From VXYL01 sp965116935 (GTDB taxonomy: Bacteria; Pseudomonadota; Gammaproteobacteria; Pseudomonadales; Azotimanducaceae), in assembly GCA_965116935.1 (NCBI GenBank), contig OZ220737.1:3100001-3164000 (forward strand): a DNA stretch of 64,000 bases, read 5' to 3'. Each line of letters begins with the position of its first letter. Positions within the stretch are counted from its first letter, which is position 1. A program made the translations under genes and the position numbers. Under the pieces are notes generated by a model. That model was not told where the DNA came from, searched no databases, and saw only the letters and a list, made by a program, of their open reading frames with translations. This document shows positions 33,365 through 44,268 of this stretch, in pieces.

Positions 33365-34489
33365 ATGCTCGGCACGAGATCATTCCTTTCGGCGGCGTGT
33401 GTCGCTGGCGCGCTGCTTGTCATACCGGTCAGCGGCAACGGGGAGCATGGGCACGGGGACGATCACGGGGACACCTATCTCTCCTCTACGCGACTCACCT
33501 ATGGCGTCACCACGGACGCAGAGCTTGATTCCGGTGACGTCGACGTGTTCCGCTTCGACCTGCAAGGCCGGGCAGACATCGAGGTGCGTGGCAGCGGCCG
33601 GCTCGACACCGTGGCCGAGTTGCTCGACAGCGAGGGGGAGGTCATCGGCGAGGACGACGACAGCGGGCCGAGCTTCAACTTCGGCTTTCGCGAGACCTTG
33701 GACGGCGGCGTGTACTACGTGCGCGTGTCGAGCGAGGTAGGGGACACCGGCACCCACAAGATCACCGCCTACATCGTCCGCGAGGACGACCATGGCGACA
33801 CCTCCGGCAACTCCTCCGTATTGCCGTTCGGTGTCCGGGCCACCGCTCGCATCGCGCCGGCCACGGACCGCGACGTGTTCCGGGTGGAAGTGGAGCACGC
33901 GGGGCAGTTGCGGGTTTGGACGGAAGGGCCCACCAACACCATGGGCGAACTGCGCGACAGCACGGACACCGTCATCGAGTCCGCAGACGGCGGCGGCGAC
34001 CGCGGCAACTTCAGCATCGTCCACTCGGTGGAGCCGGGCGTCTTCTACATGCACGTGACGGCGGACGCGGTGGGCACCTACTTCCCGGAGGCGGAAATGG
34101 GGGAGTTCGAGGATGTGGATGAGGACCATCACGCCGAAGACGACGATCACGAGGCGGAGGAACCCACCGAGTCGGCGGCGACCAGCTTTTTCCGTGAGTC
34201 GATCTCGACGCCCATCGTGCAGGGAAGATGCATCAACTGCCATGTGCAGGGGGGCATTGCGCCGAACGCTGGCGCCCATCTCGTTTTCGTTCCGGCGACG
34301 GATGCGGACCACATCGGAAAAAACGTAAGCGCCTTCCGCGACTTCATCGATCACCACGAAGACGCGGCCTACGTGCTCACCAAGGCCACGGGCGGTGCCG
34401 GCCACGGCGGCGGCGCACAACTGACCACAGGCTCGACCGACTACGAGAACCTCGCGAGCTTCCTCGCGTTGCTCGAGGACGAGGGCTAG
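33365..34489 (+). CDS. secreted protein with two PPC-type domains and a C-terminal heme c motif
   Basis: This 374-residue protein has an N-terminal signal (LSAACVAGALLVIPVSG) and a His/Asp-rich stretch (EHGHGDDHGDT). Two similar beta-domains follow (VDVFRFDLQGRADIEVRGSG and RDVFRVEVEHAGQLRVWTEG), resembling bacterial pre-peptidase C-terminal (PPC) domains. A second His/Glu-rich linker comes next, then a single CINCH heme-binding motif in a cytochrome-c-like tail. A metal- or substrate-binding periplasmic redox protein is plausible. The family is not established. The ATG at 33365 follows AGGGGGGATTAGGG; upstream in-frame codons are R2/R4 repeat and are rejected. Confidence 0.65.
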   Translation: MLGTRSFLSAACVAGALLVIPVSGNGEHGHGDDHGDTYLSSTRLTYGVTTDAELDSGDVDVFRFDLQGRADIEVRGSGRLDTVAELLDSEGEVIGEDDDSGPSFNFGFRETLDGGVYYVRVSSEVGDTGTHKITAYIVREDDHGDTSGNSSVLPFGVRATARIAPATDRDVFRVEVEHAGQLRVWTEGPTNTMGELRDSTDTVIESADGGGDRGNFSIVHSVEPGVFYMHVTADAVGTYFPEAEMGEFEDVDEDHHAEDDDHEAEEPTESAATSFFRESISTPIVQGRCINCHVQGGIAPNAGAHLVFVPATDADHIGKNVSAFRDFIDHHEDAAYVLTKATGGAGHGGGAQLTTGSTDYENLASFLALLEDEG

Positions 34490-34633
34490 AAGGCAAACGC
34501 GGCAGGATGGCAGCAGCCTGGCTCGGCCGCCGCCAACGGGGAACGTGCTGGAGGCGGAGGCAGGCCGCCTACCAGTGTGTCGAGGGCAGGCGGGCCATGA
34601 ACTTAAAAATATTTAAGAATTGAATCGAAAAAC

Positions 34634-34661
34634 TTGAAAAAATAGAAAATTGACGTATGTT
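34634..34661 (+). promoter_or_regulatory. possible sigma-70 promoter in an AT-rich patch
   Basis: TTGAAA (34634-34639) and TATGTT (34656-34661) are 16 bases apart within one of the few AT-rich stretches of the window. The start codon of the pentapeptide-repeat gene is 35 bases downstream. Confidence 0.5.
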
Positions 34662-34695
34662 GTGGTCATCCGTACGAGTCGGGAGACCAAGCAAC

Positions 34696-35865
34696 ATGCG
34701 CGAGGAAATCAATCGCATCCTTAAGTTGGTGGAAGCCGGAGAGCTCACTGGCGAGCAAGCCGCGCAGATGATCGAGGCCATCACCGGAGCCGCTGAGGCC
34801 CGCGCTCATGCCGGTCAGCCTTGGCCGCGCGAGCGTCGTGACCGCGGAGACGACCGCGAGCGGCGCCATCGCGGCGGCTACCGTCGGCACGGCCACCATC
34901 GCCGGGACCATGGTCGCCATCGCCGCCGAGGGTTCGAGGACTTGGGCGACCTCGGCATCGACATCGAGGCGGCGGTGAACTTCGGCGCCGATGCCATGCG
35001 CCGGGCTTGGGGCGATGCCATGCGAGGTGGCTCCGGCGGCGCTTGGGGCGCCAGCAACTCCATCATGTTCTCCAAGTGCGAAGACCCTGAGGGCCAGGAC
35101 TTCCGCATCGAAGACAACCAACTCGTCGTCTCCCAGGTGCTGGGATTGCGCATGCAAGGCGGCGAGTTCCGTTCCAACCAGCTGAACGCAGCCGGCATCC
35201 GCGACGCCGACCTTCGCAGCACCGAGTTCGCGGGCAACGGGCTGCGCGGCTCGTCGCTCAAGGAAGTTCGTGCGGAAGGCTCCCGCATCTCGGCGAACCA
35301 GCTCAACGGCGTGCAGATCGCCAAGTTCACGCTGGCGGGCTCCGCGTTCCGCCGCAACTCGATCAACGCGTCGCAATTCAAGGACTTGGGGCTCGCGGAC
35401 GCCCGCATTCGCTCGTCGCAGTTCAATGCGGTGCGGCTGCGCTCGGTGATGCTGAAAGGCGAGACAAACGTGAAGACGGTGGAGTTCTCCGCCGTGCGAG
35501 GTCGCGACTGGGTGCTCGACGCGGCAAGGCTCGATGGCGGTGCGTTCAAGGGCATCTCGGCGACGGGGTTGATCGTCACCAGAGCGCGGCTGACGAACTG
35601 CACCTGGATGGCGGACTGGGCGGGGTCGGTGGAGGCTTCGATGATGGGACGCGGCATGGACTCGCGCAGCGCCGGCCACATTCGGGATCTCACGCTCGAG
35701 GACATCGAGCTCGAGGACTGCGAGTTTGTGGACTGTCGCTTCGACCGCACCGCGATCCGCGGCGTGAAGGTGAAGGGCCTGCGCTTCGAAAACGTGGACT
35801 TCTCTGGCCTTACCATCACCAGCAAGGACCAACTTACAGCCTTGGCGAATGCACGTGCCGCCTGA
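34696..35865 (+). CDS. pentapeptide-repeat-like protein with SHOCT-like N-terminus
   Basis: This 389-residue protein starts with a short helical oligomerisation-type motif (MREEINRILKLVEAGELTGE). It continues with a very basic His/Arg-rich linker (residues about 45-75). From about residue 120 it has many pentapeptide-like A(D/N)Lxx units, such as FRSNQLNAAGIRDADLRSTE and FENVDFSGLTITS, which would form a right-handed beta helix. The ATG at 34696 has GGGAGA upstream. It overlaps the following DUF2089 gene by 17 bases. That pairing, with related N-terminal motifs, suggests a regulator-effector pair responding to envelope or stress signals (inference). Confidence 0.7.
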   Translation: MREEINRILKLVEAGELTGEQAAQMIEAITGAAEARAHAGQPWPRERRDRGDDRERRHRGGYRRHGHHRRDHGRHRRRGFEDLGDLGIDIEAAVNFGADAMRRAWGDAMRGGSGGAWGASNSIMFSKCEDPEGQDFRIEDNQLVVSQVLGLRMQGGEFRSNQLNAAGIRDADLRSTEFAGNGLRGSSLKEVRAEGSRISANQLNGVQIAKFTLAGSAFRRNSINASQFKDLGLADARIRSSQFNAVRLRSVMLKGETNVKTVEFSAVRGRDWVLDAARLDGGAFKGISATGLIVTRARLTNCTWMADWAGSVEASMMGRGMDSRSAGHIRDLTLEDIELEDCEFVDCRFDRTAIRGVKVKGLRFENVDFSGLTITSKDQLTALANARAA

Positions 35866-36268
35866 GCCGGCGCCACAAGCCACTCTTCGCTGTCCAGCCT
35901 GCGAAGGCCGCCTGTTCCCCCGCGAGCTTGAATGCGTGGACTGCGGCTTGCACTTGCAGGCAAGCTACCCGCGCAACGAGTTCGCCCGCCTGGATGACGA
36001 CGCCCTGCACCTGCTGCGGATTTTCGTCGCCTGCGAGGGGCGAATCCGGGACATGGAACGGGCGCTTGGTGTCAGCTACCCGACGGTGAAATCGCGGCTC
36101 GCGGGCCTACGAGAGACGCTGGGCTTCACAGGGAAGAAGAGCCCCCCCGAAGACGAGGCGGGGCCAAGCTCCGAACCTCCAAAACGAACCACCGCAGACA
36201 CCATTGGGCGACTGGAGCGCGGAGAAATCGACTTCGAAGAAGCCATGCGGCGGCTTAGGAAGGGGTAG
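35849..36268 (+). CDS. DUF2089 family putative regulator
   Basis: This 139-residue protein has an N-terminal zinc ribbon (CPACEG, then CVDCGL) and a helix-turn-helix-like segment (MERALGVSYPTVKSRLAGLRE). It ends with a short helical motif (IGRLERGEIDFEEAMRRL) resembling the start of the upstream protein. This arrangement is the DUF2089 pattern. It probably controls its own operon. It overlaps the pentapeptide-repeat gene, so the two are co-expressed. Confidence 0.8.
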   Translation: MHVPPEPAPQATLRCPACEGRLFPRELECVDCGLHLQASYPRNEFARLDDDALHLLRIFVACEGRIRDMERALGVSYPTVKSRLAGLRETLGFTGKKSPPEDEAGPSSEPPKRTTADTIGRLERGEIDFEEAMRRLRKG

Positions 36269-36348
36269 GAGCTGGCGCGGTAGCCCTGCCGGAAACCTAG
36301 GTCTTCCACTGCCCGCAACGAGGGGGAGCTAGGGGGAGCTGTAGGACG

Positions 36349-38220
<1,872 letters not shown>

Positions 38221-38295
38221 GCGGGCATTGTATTGGCGAAGGGGACGGACCCCAGCGCCGAGATGGGCCCAATGCAACCCTTCCGTTCGCGGGCG

Positions 38296-38398
38296 GTGTC
38301 TCACTTTGACCCTTCTCGTTGTAGCGGATGAGCCGGAAACCCGGCGATCATGTTCGACTGGCCTCCGGCGCCGCTCTGGAGGGAGGGCGTCCCGCCCT
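38296..38398. repeat. R3 repeat between recQ and ppc
   Basis: It starts with GTGTCTCACTTTGACCC and ends with the hairpin GGAGGGCGTCCCGCCCTCC (38380-38398). A reverse-complement copy of the first 80 bases occurs at 49475-49559. It lies between the divergent recQ and ppc starts and may overlap their promoters. Confidence 0.75.
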
Positions 38399-38459
38399 CC
38401 ATCGCGCCGCAAGGCGCGACACCACCAGTCGCGGAGTCGAGGCGGCGTATAGTCCTCCC

Positions 38460-41057
38460 ATGGCAGCCAACGAGACCGATGCCCTCGCCGGAATCCCACG
38501 CGAGTTGCGCGACGATGTTCGGCTCTTGGGCGACATTCTCGGCGAAGTCATCGGTCACCATCGGGGTGCCGATTTCGTCGCCCTGATCGAGGACATCCGC
38601 GCTTTGGCGAAGGCGGCCCGGCGCGGGTCGGAGGCCGACTGGGAGCGCCTCAGCCGCCGTTTGGCGGACATTCCGGAAGAGCTGCTCCCCGACATCGCCC
38701 GCGCCTTCAACCAGTTCCTCAATCTCGCCAACATCGCCGAGCAATGCCACGCCGCGCCGGCTCCTCCTTGGCCCGCGGTTTCGGCCGAGGACTTGACGGG
38801 TGTTCGGGTCCAACTCGTGCTGACGGCGCATCCCACCGAAGTGCTGCGCCGCACCCTGATTCAGAAATACGACGCGATCGGTGCCGAACTGGCCGCCCGG
38901 GCGCGTTTCGGCGACGCAGAACGTCGGGAATCGAACGAACGCCTTGAACGACTTATCAGCGAGGCATGGCACACCGACGAAATACGTCGTGAACGCCCCT
39001 CGCCCGAAGAGGAGGCGCGCTGGGGCTTTGCCGTGATTGAGAATTCACTCTGGGACGCGGTGCCCAAGGTCATGCGCGACCTCGATGCCGCGCTGCCGGA
39101 ACCGCTCCGCGTGGATACCATGCCGTTCACATTCGCGTCCTGGATGGGCGGCGACCGCGACGGCAATCCCGGCGTTACGGCCGCAATCACGCGACGCGTC
39201 CTGCGCCGGGCGCGCTGGACCGCCGCGGACCTGCTGCTGCGGGACGTCAACGCCTTGAGTGCGTCGCTTTCCATGACAGCCTGCACCGAGGAACTGCGGG
39301 CTGCGGCCGGCGGCGAGTTCGAGCCCTATCGCGCGGTCTTGCACGGCTTGCGCGATCGCCTGCTCGCGACACGAGCCTGGGCGGAGACCAACGAGCCGCC
39401 GCCCGCCGATGCCATCCTGCACGACCGAGAAGTGCTGGGCCCCTTGCTGCTGTGCCATCGCTCGCTGGTGGCTTGCGGCATGGAGCGCATCGCCGCGGGC
39501 CCGTTGCTGGACACGCTGCGGCGCATGTATTGCTTCGGCGTCTGCCTTGCGTGGCTGGACATCCGGCAACATGCCGAGCGTCACGAGACGGTGCTCGATG
39601 AGGTAACGCGCTACCTGCAAGTTGCCGGTGCCGTGGACGTTGCGGATGACGACGCCGAGAGCGGCTATGCGGACTGGGACGAGTCGCGTCGCGTCGCTTG
39701 GCTGCTCGATGAACTGCAGAGCCGTCGGCCCCTGTTCCCGCGTGAGTGGCCCGTCAGCGAAGAATCGCAGGAGGTGCTCGACACCTGCCGCGTTGTGGCG
39801 GAGAACAACGCCGCCGGCATCGCCACCTATGTCATCTCGATGGCCACTGCGCCAAGTGACGTCCTCGCGGTGGCGCTACTGCTGCGCGAATCTGGCCTTG
39901 ACCGGAACCTTCCCATTGCGCCGCTGTTCGAGACCTTGGACGACCTGAACGCTGCCGCAACGACGCTCGATGCCCTGCTGTCGCTGCCTTGGTACCGCAC
40001 TTATGTGGGCCGTTCGGTGCAAGTGATGATCGGCTACTCGGATTCCGCCAAGGACGCCGGCCAGCTCGCCGCCGCGTGGGCGCAGTATCGAGCGCAGGAA
40101 GCCATTGCCAAAGTGGCCACGCGGCACGGCGTTCGACTGACACTGTTCCACGGCAGAGGCGGCGCGATCGGTCGCGGTGGCGGGCCCTCCGGGCAGGCGA
40201 TTGCGTCCCAGCCGCCCGGCTCCATGTCCGGTTCGCTGCGGGTGACCGAACAGGGAGAGATGATCCGTTTCAAGCTCGGCGCGCCCCAAATCGCTCGAGC
40301 GACGCTGTCCATCTACCTGCAGGCAACCTTGCGCGCCACCGTGGCGCCCCCACCGGCGCCAGTGGCCGAACAGCGCAAAGCGATGACCAAACTCGCCGAA
40401 GCCTGCCTTGCCTCGTACCGCGGCACCGTGCGCAGTGCCGAGTTCGTCGAGCTGTTCCATGCCATCACGCCCGAAGGGGAACTCGCGGATCTTTCACTCG
40501 GCAGCCGTCCTGCTCGGCGCGCCGAAGGAGTCGCGCCGGCCAGGGCCGACGATCTCGACCGCCTCCGCGCCATCCCGTGGGTGTTCGCATGGACGCAGAT
40601 TCGCCTGATGCTGCCGCCGTGGCTCGGTGCCGACGAGGCGGTTCGTTGGCTGCTCGCCAATCCCACTGCATACAGAACGCTGCGCGACTGGCCCTTCTTC
40701 GCCATGCAGTTCGACATGCTGGCGATGGTGCTGGCGAAGGCCGACACGACGCTCGCGCGCTACTACGCCCGCCGTTTGGCCGACGCCCCACAGCAACGCA
40801 TGACCGAGGCCCTCATCGCCAGACTCGAATCACTCCGCGATGCCCTGCCGCAACTGGACGGAAGCGGTACTCTGCTCGCGAACGACCCCGCCATGCGCGA
40901 CTCCATCACGGTCCGCAACACCTATCTCGACCCACTCCACCTGCTGCAGGCAGAACTCATGGCCCGCCGCCGCACCGGCAACGACGCCGAAGCCGTCCGA
41001 CAGGCGCTCAACGTGACCATGGCCGGCATCGCCAGCGGCTTACGGAACACCGGATGA
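38460..41057 (+). CDS. ppc: phosphoenolpyruvate carboxylase
   Basis: This 865-residue enzyme carboxylates PEP to oxaloacetate, replenishing the TCA cycle. Motifs include VLTAHPTEVLRRTL (catalytic H124), GGDRDGNPGVT, GYSDSAKDAG, FHGRGGAIGRGGGPSGQAI (the glycine loop), PPGSMSGSLRVTEQGEMI and RAIPWVFAWTQIRLMLPPWL. The C-terminus is GLRNTG, as usual. The start ATG at 38460 is the first after the R3 repeat. Length is normal. A degenerate copy of the last 560 bases lies at 45770-46326. Confidence 0.95.
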   Translation: MAANETDALAGIPRELRDDVRLLGDILGEVIGHHRGADFVALIEDIRALAKAARRGSEADWERLSRRLADIPEELLPDIARAFNQFLNLANIAEQCHAAPAPPWPAVSAEDLTGVRVQLVLTAHPTEVLRRTLIQKYDAIGAELAARARFGDAERRESNERLERLISEAWHTDEIRRERPSPEEEARWGFAVIENSLWDAVPKVMRDLDAALPEPLRVDTMPFTFASWMGGDRDGNPGVTAAITRRVLRRARWTAADLLLRDVNALSASLSMTACTEELRAAAGGEFEPYRAVLHGLRDRLLATRAWAETNEPPPADAILHDREVLGPLLLCHRSLVACGMERIAAGPLLDTLRRMYCFGVCLAWLDIRQHAERHETVLDEVTRYLQVAGAVDVADDDAESGYADWDESRRVAWLLDELQSRRPLFPREWPVSEESQEVLDTCRVVAENNAAGIATYVISMATAPSDVLAVALLLRESGLDRNLPIAPLFETLDDLNAAATTLDALLSLPWYRTYVGRSVQVMIGYSDSAKDAGQLAAAWAQYRAQEAIAKVATRHGVRLTLFHGRGGAIGRGGGPSGQAIASQPPGSMSGSLRVTEQGEMIRFKLGAPQIARATLSIYLQATLRATVAPPPAPVAEQRKAMTKLAEACLASYRGTVRSAEFVELFHAITPEGELADLSLGSRPARRAEGVAPARADDLDRLRAIPWVFAWTQIRLMLPPWLGADEAVRWLLANPTAYRTLRDWPFFAMQFDMLAMVLAKADTTLARYYARRLADAPQQRMTEALIARLESLRDALPQLDGSGTLLANDPAMRDSITVRNTYLDPLHLLQAELMARRRTGNDAEAVRQALNVTMAGIASGLRNTG

Positions 41058-41420
41058 CCTAGACCATTGGGTGGGGTTGGATGTCCGCTATGCAAGCATG
41101 CCGTCCGACGGCGTCGTAGGCCCGTTACCCACCGCTCCAAGTACTCCCGAGCGAGATGCGGATGCGGTTGTGTTCACACTGCGACGGTGTGGCTCTGTCG
41201 CCGGTGACGATCACTTGGCGCGATGACGCATTCGATCATGGGGTTCGTCTGCCAACACGGCAGCCGCTTCCGTTGAGATAGCAATCCGCCGAAGAGAGAA
41301 AGTTTGCATATAAATCAACTGTATAAGGTCCGCAAATTCGCATTTTCGGACACTAGCACGACGAAAATCGCGGATGCAACCCCAATTCAAAACTTTTTTG
41401 CAGGCGCGATGCCCGCCTCG
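41058..41420. other. intergenic stretch after ppc with site C
   Basis: No gene is seen. The part from 41290 to 41400 is AT-rich and contains the 24-bp site at 41328-41351. The end of the decayed recombinase 2 follows. Confidence 0.5.
41328..41351 (+). other. 24-bp dyad site downstream of recombinase 2
   Basis: The site begins GTCCGCAAATTCGCATTTT and ends CGGAC. It matches the pattern of the site at 11738 and is inverted relative to that at 42547, with which it brackets the recombinase 2 gene. Confidence 0.6.
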
Positions 41421-42377
41421 TCACGCCGACGGATCCACGCCATATCGCAGGCAGGCCACAGCGCCGTGACCCGCCTCCTGCTCCCGCGTGTAGTAGGCAG
41501 GCATTGACGGCGACGACCACCCTGCCGCGCGCTGCATCGCCACGAGGCTTGCGTTCGCCTCGGCAAGGGACTGCGCCGAACCCACCCGCAGCGAGTGGCC
41601 CGACACGCCCCTTTCGATCCCGGCCGCCTTCGCGCAGGCCTGCACGGTGCGCCGGATCGACCGCACACCCAGTCCCCTTTGGCAGAACGCTGCCGCTGCG
41701 GTGCACGGGGCGGAACAGCGGCCCCTCGTCGATGCCGCCCGCGTCGCGCCATGCCTTGATCCTCTTCACCGTCGGCGGCCCGAGGTAGCGCTCGCACCCA
41801 TGTCCCGCCTGGTCCGTCTTGGAGCGTCGCACGAGCAGGCGCCCTGAACCGTCGTCAAGCAAGCGAATGTCCTCGCAGTCGATGGCCGACGCTTCGGACA
41901 CCCGCAGCATTGCGTCCGACATGACGCCAATGAGCGTCGCGTTGCGCAGTCCTGCAGCGCTTCCATCCTTCTCCGCAAGCGCGCACACCTCGTCCGCCTG
42001 CTCCCACTTGATGCCCTTGCACCTGTCGGGGACGTCGTCCGCGGGCCTCGCGCCGCACTCCGGCAAGGCACTTCTGCACCTGCCCCATCGGGACTTCCAT
42101 GCCGCGTTCCTGCAAGGTCCAGCGCACCGCCGACGCCGCCACCCGCACGGTGGAAGGAGCCTTGCCTTCGGTTTCCAGGTAGGCCACGTAGAGCAACAGG
42201 GACTCCTCGCCCGGGTCATCGTCGCCGAGCCATTGCAGGTACTTCCGGAACGCCCGTTCGTAGGTCCTCCTCGTGCTCGGGGCCAGCGACTTTTCCCGTG
42301 AGGCGTTTTGCGTGTTCGTGCAGTCGCGCTCGCGTGTCCGCCGAGAGGCTGGCAGCCGCTTGCTCGGAATCGTGCAT
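41421..42377 (-). pseudogene. tyrosine recombinase 2, multiply frameshifted
   Basis: This is a relative of the recombinase at 11937, read on the minus strand. Its pieces lie in different frames. They are: MHDSEQAAASLSADTRARLH (start 42377); APSTRRTYERAFRKYLQWLG and LETEGKAPSTVRVAASAVRW; then CKGIKWEQADEVCALAEKDG with MLRVSEASAIDCEDIRLLD and RRSKTDQAGHG; and finally GHSLRVGSAQSLAEANASL with PAYYTREQE. At least three frameshifts are needed to join them. All catalytic blocks can still be seen (R, K, H-x-x-R and Y), so decay is recent. The 24-bp sites at 41328 and 42547 bracket the gene, as in copy 1. Confidence 0.8.
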
Positions 42378-42769
42378 GACGGCTCCCGGTGCTTTCCCTG
42401 TTTCTTCAGGGAGTTGGAAGGCGAATAACAGGGTTGCGCGCACCGCCTCCATCAAGCATTGCAGTGCCCAAAGCAAGGCGATGCCGAGATCCCCTTGAAG
42501 TGCGACAGCTCCAGATTTCAACGCTTCATCTCCATTGGCTCGTGATGTCCGAAAACGCGAATTGTCGGACACCAACTTGTGGCAACGCAGTTCGTCAAGT
42601 ACCCGACGCTAAGGCGGATTGGGGTTTCCCGGGGAAACCTGACTGGAGGGGACATGGAAGTCGTGAGCAAACAGTCGCGGCGGCATGACACGGTGGCCTA
42701 CGCTCAATGTCCGCCGAGGCAACTTGCATTGCGGAACGTCATCGGCGCCATTGCTGCGCGGGGTGGGCG
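42378..42769. other. spacer between recombinase 2 and the divergent small genes
   Basis: No gene is seen. It contains the 24-bp site at 42547-42570, in the same relative position as the site at 11738 (about 170 bases upstream of the recombinase start). The promoter for the divergent small genes should lie here. Confidence 0.45.
42547..42570 (-). other. 24-bp dyad site upstream of recombinase 2
   Basis: On the minus strand the site begins GTCCGACAATTCGCGTTTT and ends CGGAC. Orientation relative to the recombinase gene is the same as that of the site at 11738. Confidence 0.6.
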
Positions 42770-43084
42770 ATGAAGGTGCTGCGAGCGGGATTTTGGGGGG
42801 TGGCCATCGCGTTTTTGGTTCTGCCAGCACAACCGTTCGGAGTTCTACCGGTCCCGACGGTGGGAAGCGAAGCGTATGCCTCGAGTGAAGCGAATGGGCC
42901 GGGCGCGACTTGTGCCGCGGATCCATGTGAGTACTATGTAAGCATGGAGACCAATGCACAGATTCTCATGGTTGTCGCTGCACTGGCCGCGTTGTACAAC
43001 CCGGGAGGCGGCGGCATAGCCCACGTAGTTTTCCTCGCGATGTATGTCTATGCTCGCGAAATGCAGAAGGAACTTGGGTGCTAG
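42770..43084 (+). CDS. small secreted or membrane protein near recombinase 2
   Basis: This 104-residue protein has a signal-like hydrophobic start (VLRAGFWGVAIAFLVLPAQP). A linker with two cysteines follows (GATCAADPCEYY). Next comes a hydrophobic segment (ILMVVAALAALY), a PGGGG hinge and a second one (HVVFLAMYVYA), ending in a Cys. No family was recognised. It diverges from the recombinase and is followed after four bases by a second small membrane protein. The pair parallels the small genes next to recombinase 1. Confidence 0.5.
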   Translation: MKVLRAGFWGVAIAFLVLPAQPFGVLPVPTVGSEAYASSEANGPGATCAADPCEYYVSMETNAQILMVVAALAALYNPGGGGIAHVVFLAMYVYAREMQKELGC

Positions 43085-43088
43085 GGGA

Positions 43089-43334
43089 ATGACGCGTAAG
43101 GACATACTTGTAGAGGTTGGCAAGTCAGTGCTGGTGGCAGTGGCGTGCATTGTGGTTGCATTCGCCGTGGGCGGATTGGTGGCTACGTTGCCTGGGGACG
43201 TGAAGTGGACAATAAGGACCGCCTTGCATCCTATGGGCGTGCTGATTTTGGCGCTGTTCCTGCTATGCCTTAGATATCCCAAGCTATTCCCGTGGCTCCA
43301 TCGAAGACTCCGCAAGTCGCTCCACCTTGACTGA
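43089..43334 (+). CDS. small membrane protein near recombinase 2
   Basis: This 81-residue protein has two transmembrane segments (VLVAVACIVVAFAVGGLVAT and MGVLILALFLLCL). They are joined by a polar loop (PGDVKWTIRTALH), and a basic tail follows (HRRLRKSLHLD). It starts four bases after the upstream gene with GGGGA before the ATG, so the two are co-transcribed. The function is unknown. An immunity or holin-like role is possible from size and topology alone. Confidence 0.5.
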   Translation: MTRKDILVEVGKSVLVAVACIVVAFAVGGLVATLPGDVKWTIRTALHPMGVLILALFLLCLRYPKLFPWLHRRLRKSLHLD

Positions 43335-43357
43335 TTCAGGAGGCGGAAGAAAACGAG

Positions 43358-43596
43358 CCTTCCCGACACAGCAAACATTTCGTCCTACGGTCTTGTGCTC
43401 GATTTCCCAACCTGGCGGCCTTGGGATGCCGGGCGTCCCCGCGGGCGAGGCGTACACGGCGAACGGCTGGCGGTCAGGTGATTGTCCGGCACGATTTCGC
43501 CGGCAAGAAGGCCCATGGATGCGTCCTCCGGCTGTCGCCGTCGGTGTGCGAAATGTCTGCGGAGAGTGTAGGACGGAATGTTCGTGGGTCGGAAGG
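43358..43596. repeat. R1 element, about 240 bp
   Basis: The left end CCTTCCCGACACAGCAAAC is followed by ATTTCGTCCTAC. It is the inverse of the right end, GTAGGACGGAATGTTCGTG followed by GGTCGGAAGG (43568-43596). The interior resembles that of the element at 18905-19150. The element lies between the small membrane gene and the Uma2-like gene. Confidence 0.65.
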
Positions 43597-43638
43597 CAGT
43601 TTCGTTCTGGAGGGAGGGCGTTCTGCCTCCGAAGGCGT

Positions 43639-44268
43639 TCAGTAGCCGGACGGGGCGTCGAAGAGATCGTCCACCGAAACTTGAAGATCCGGAACGAACG
43701 ATGAGACGGCATTTGTGCCGCGGGCGAAAACGCCTGCTTCTGCGTACTCGCCGTCGGCAAGCGTCAGCACTGTCACAGTTTCGTAGCGCGGATCCACAAT
43801 CCAGTATTCGGGAATCCCGGCTTCGGCGTAGTCGAGTCGCTTGTCCACGAGATCGCGCTTAGCGCCGCTAGGGCTGACGACCTCAACGACGAGGTCCGCG
43901 CCGTCCAGATAGATGCCTTCAAGTCGGGGATCGTTGGCGTTCCGCCAGAAAATCAAGTCCGGCTCGCGGTAGCTGCGCTCTCGGATGCGCAAGGGGACCG
44001 GCGAGAAGACCACCTTGCCCCCTGCACGGGCGATGCGGCGGCGGAACGCTTCAAAGAGCCAGCCCAGCATGTGCTGATGTTCAATCGTCGGTGGCGGCAA
44101 AACTTCAACGACCCCATCCGTCATCTCCATCAGGCGCCTGACGCTTTCCGCCAGCGTCAGGTACGCCTCATCGTCCCACTTGCCCGGCAGGCGGTACGGG
44201 ACGTCTAGGAGGGGGAGAGAACAGATGTCATCCTGCACTTCCGCGAGGGCGGTAGGCGCAGCGCTCAT
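43639..44268 (-). CDS. Uma2 family putative nuclease, copy 1
   Basis: This 209-residue protein has the PD-(D/E)XK-like Uma2 (DUF820) core: YREPDLIFWRN, then ADLVVEVVSPSGAKRDLVDK, then a lysine-tyrosine segment (RLDYAEAGIPEYWIVDP). The ATG at 44268 has GGAG eight bases upstream; a GTG 24 bases earlier lacks one. Uma2 proteins are common in repeat-rich genomes and their role is unclear. A near-identical copy lies at 46412-47041. Confidence 0.8.
   Translation of the reverse strand: MSAAPTALAEVQDDICSLPLLDVPYRLPGKWDDEAYLTLAESVRRLMEMTDGVVEVLPPPTIEHQHMLGWLFEAFRRRIARAGGKVVFSPVPLRIRERSYREPDLIFWRNANDPRLEGIYLDGADLVVEVVSPSGAKRDLVDKRLDYAEAGIPEYWIVDPRYETVTVLTLADGEYAEAGVFARGTNAVSSFVPDLQVSVDDLFDAPSGY

Noticed and set aside
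38221..38499. N-terminal extension of RecQ.
   Set aside because: The extra codons translate the R3 repeat. The family start fits the ATG at 38220.
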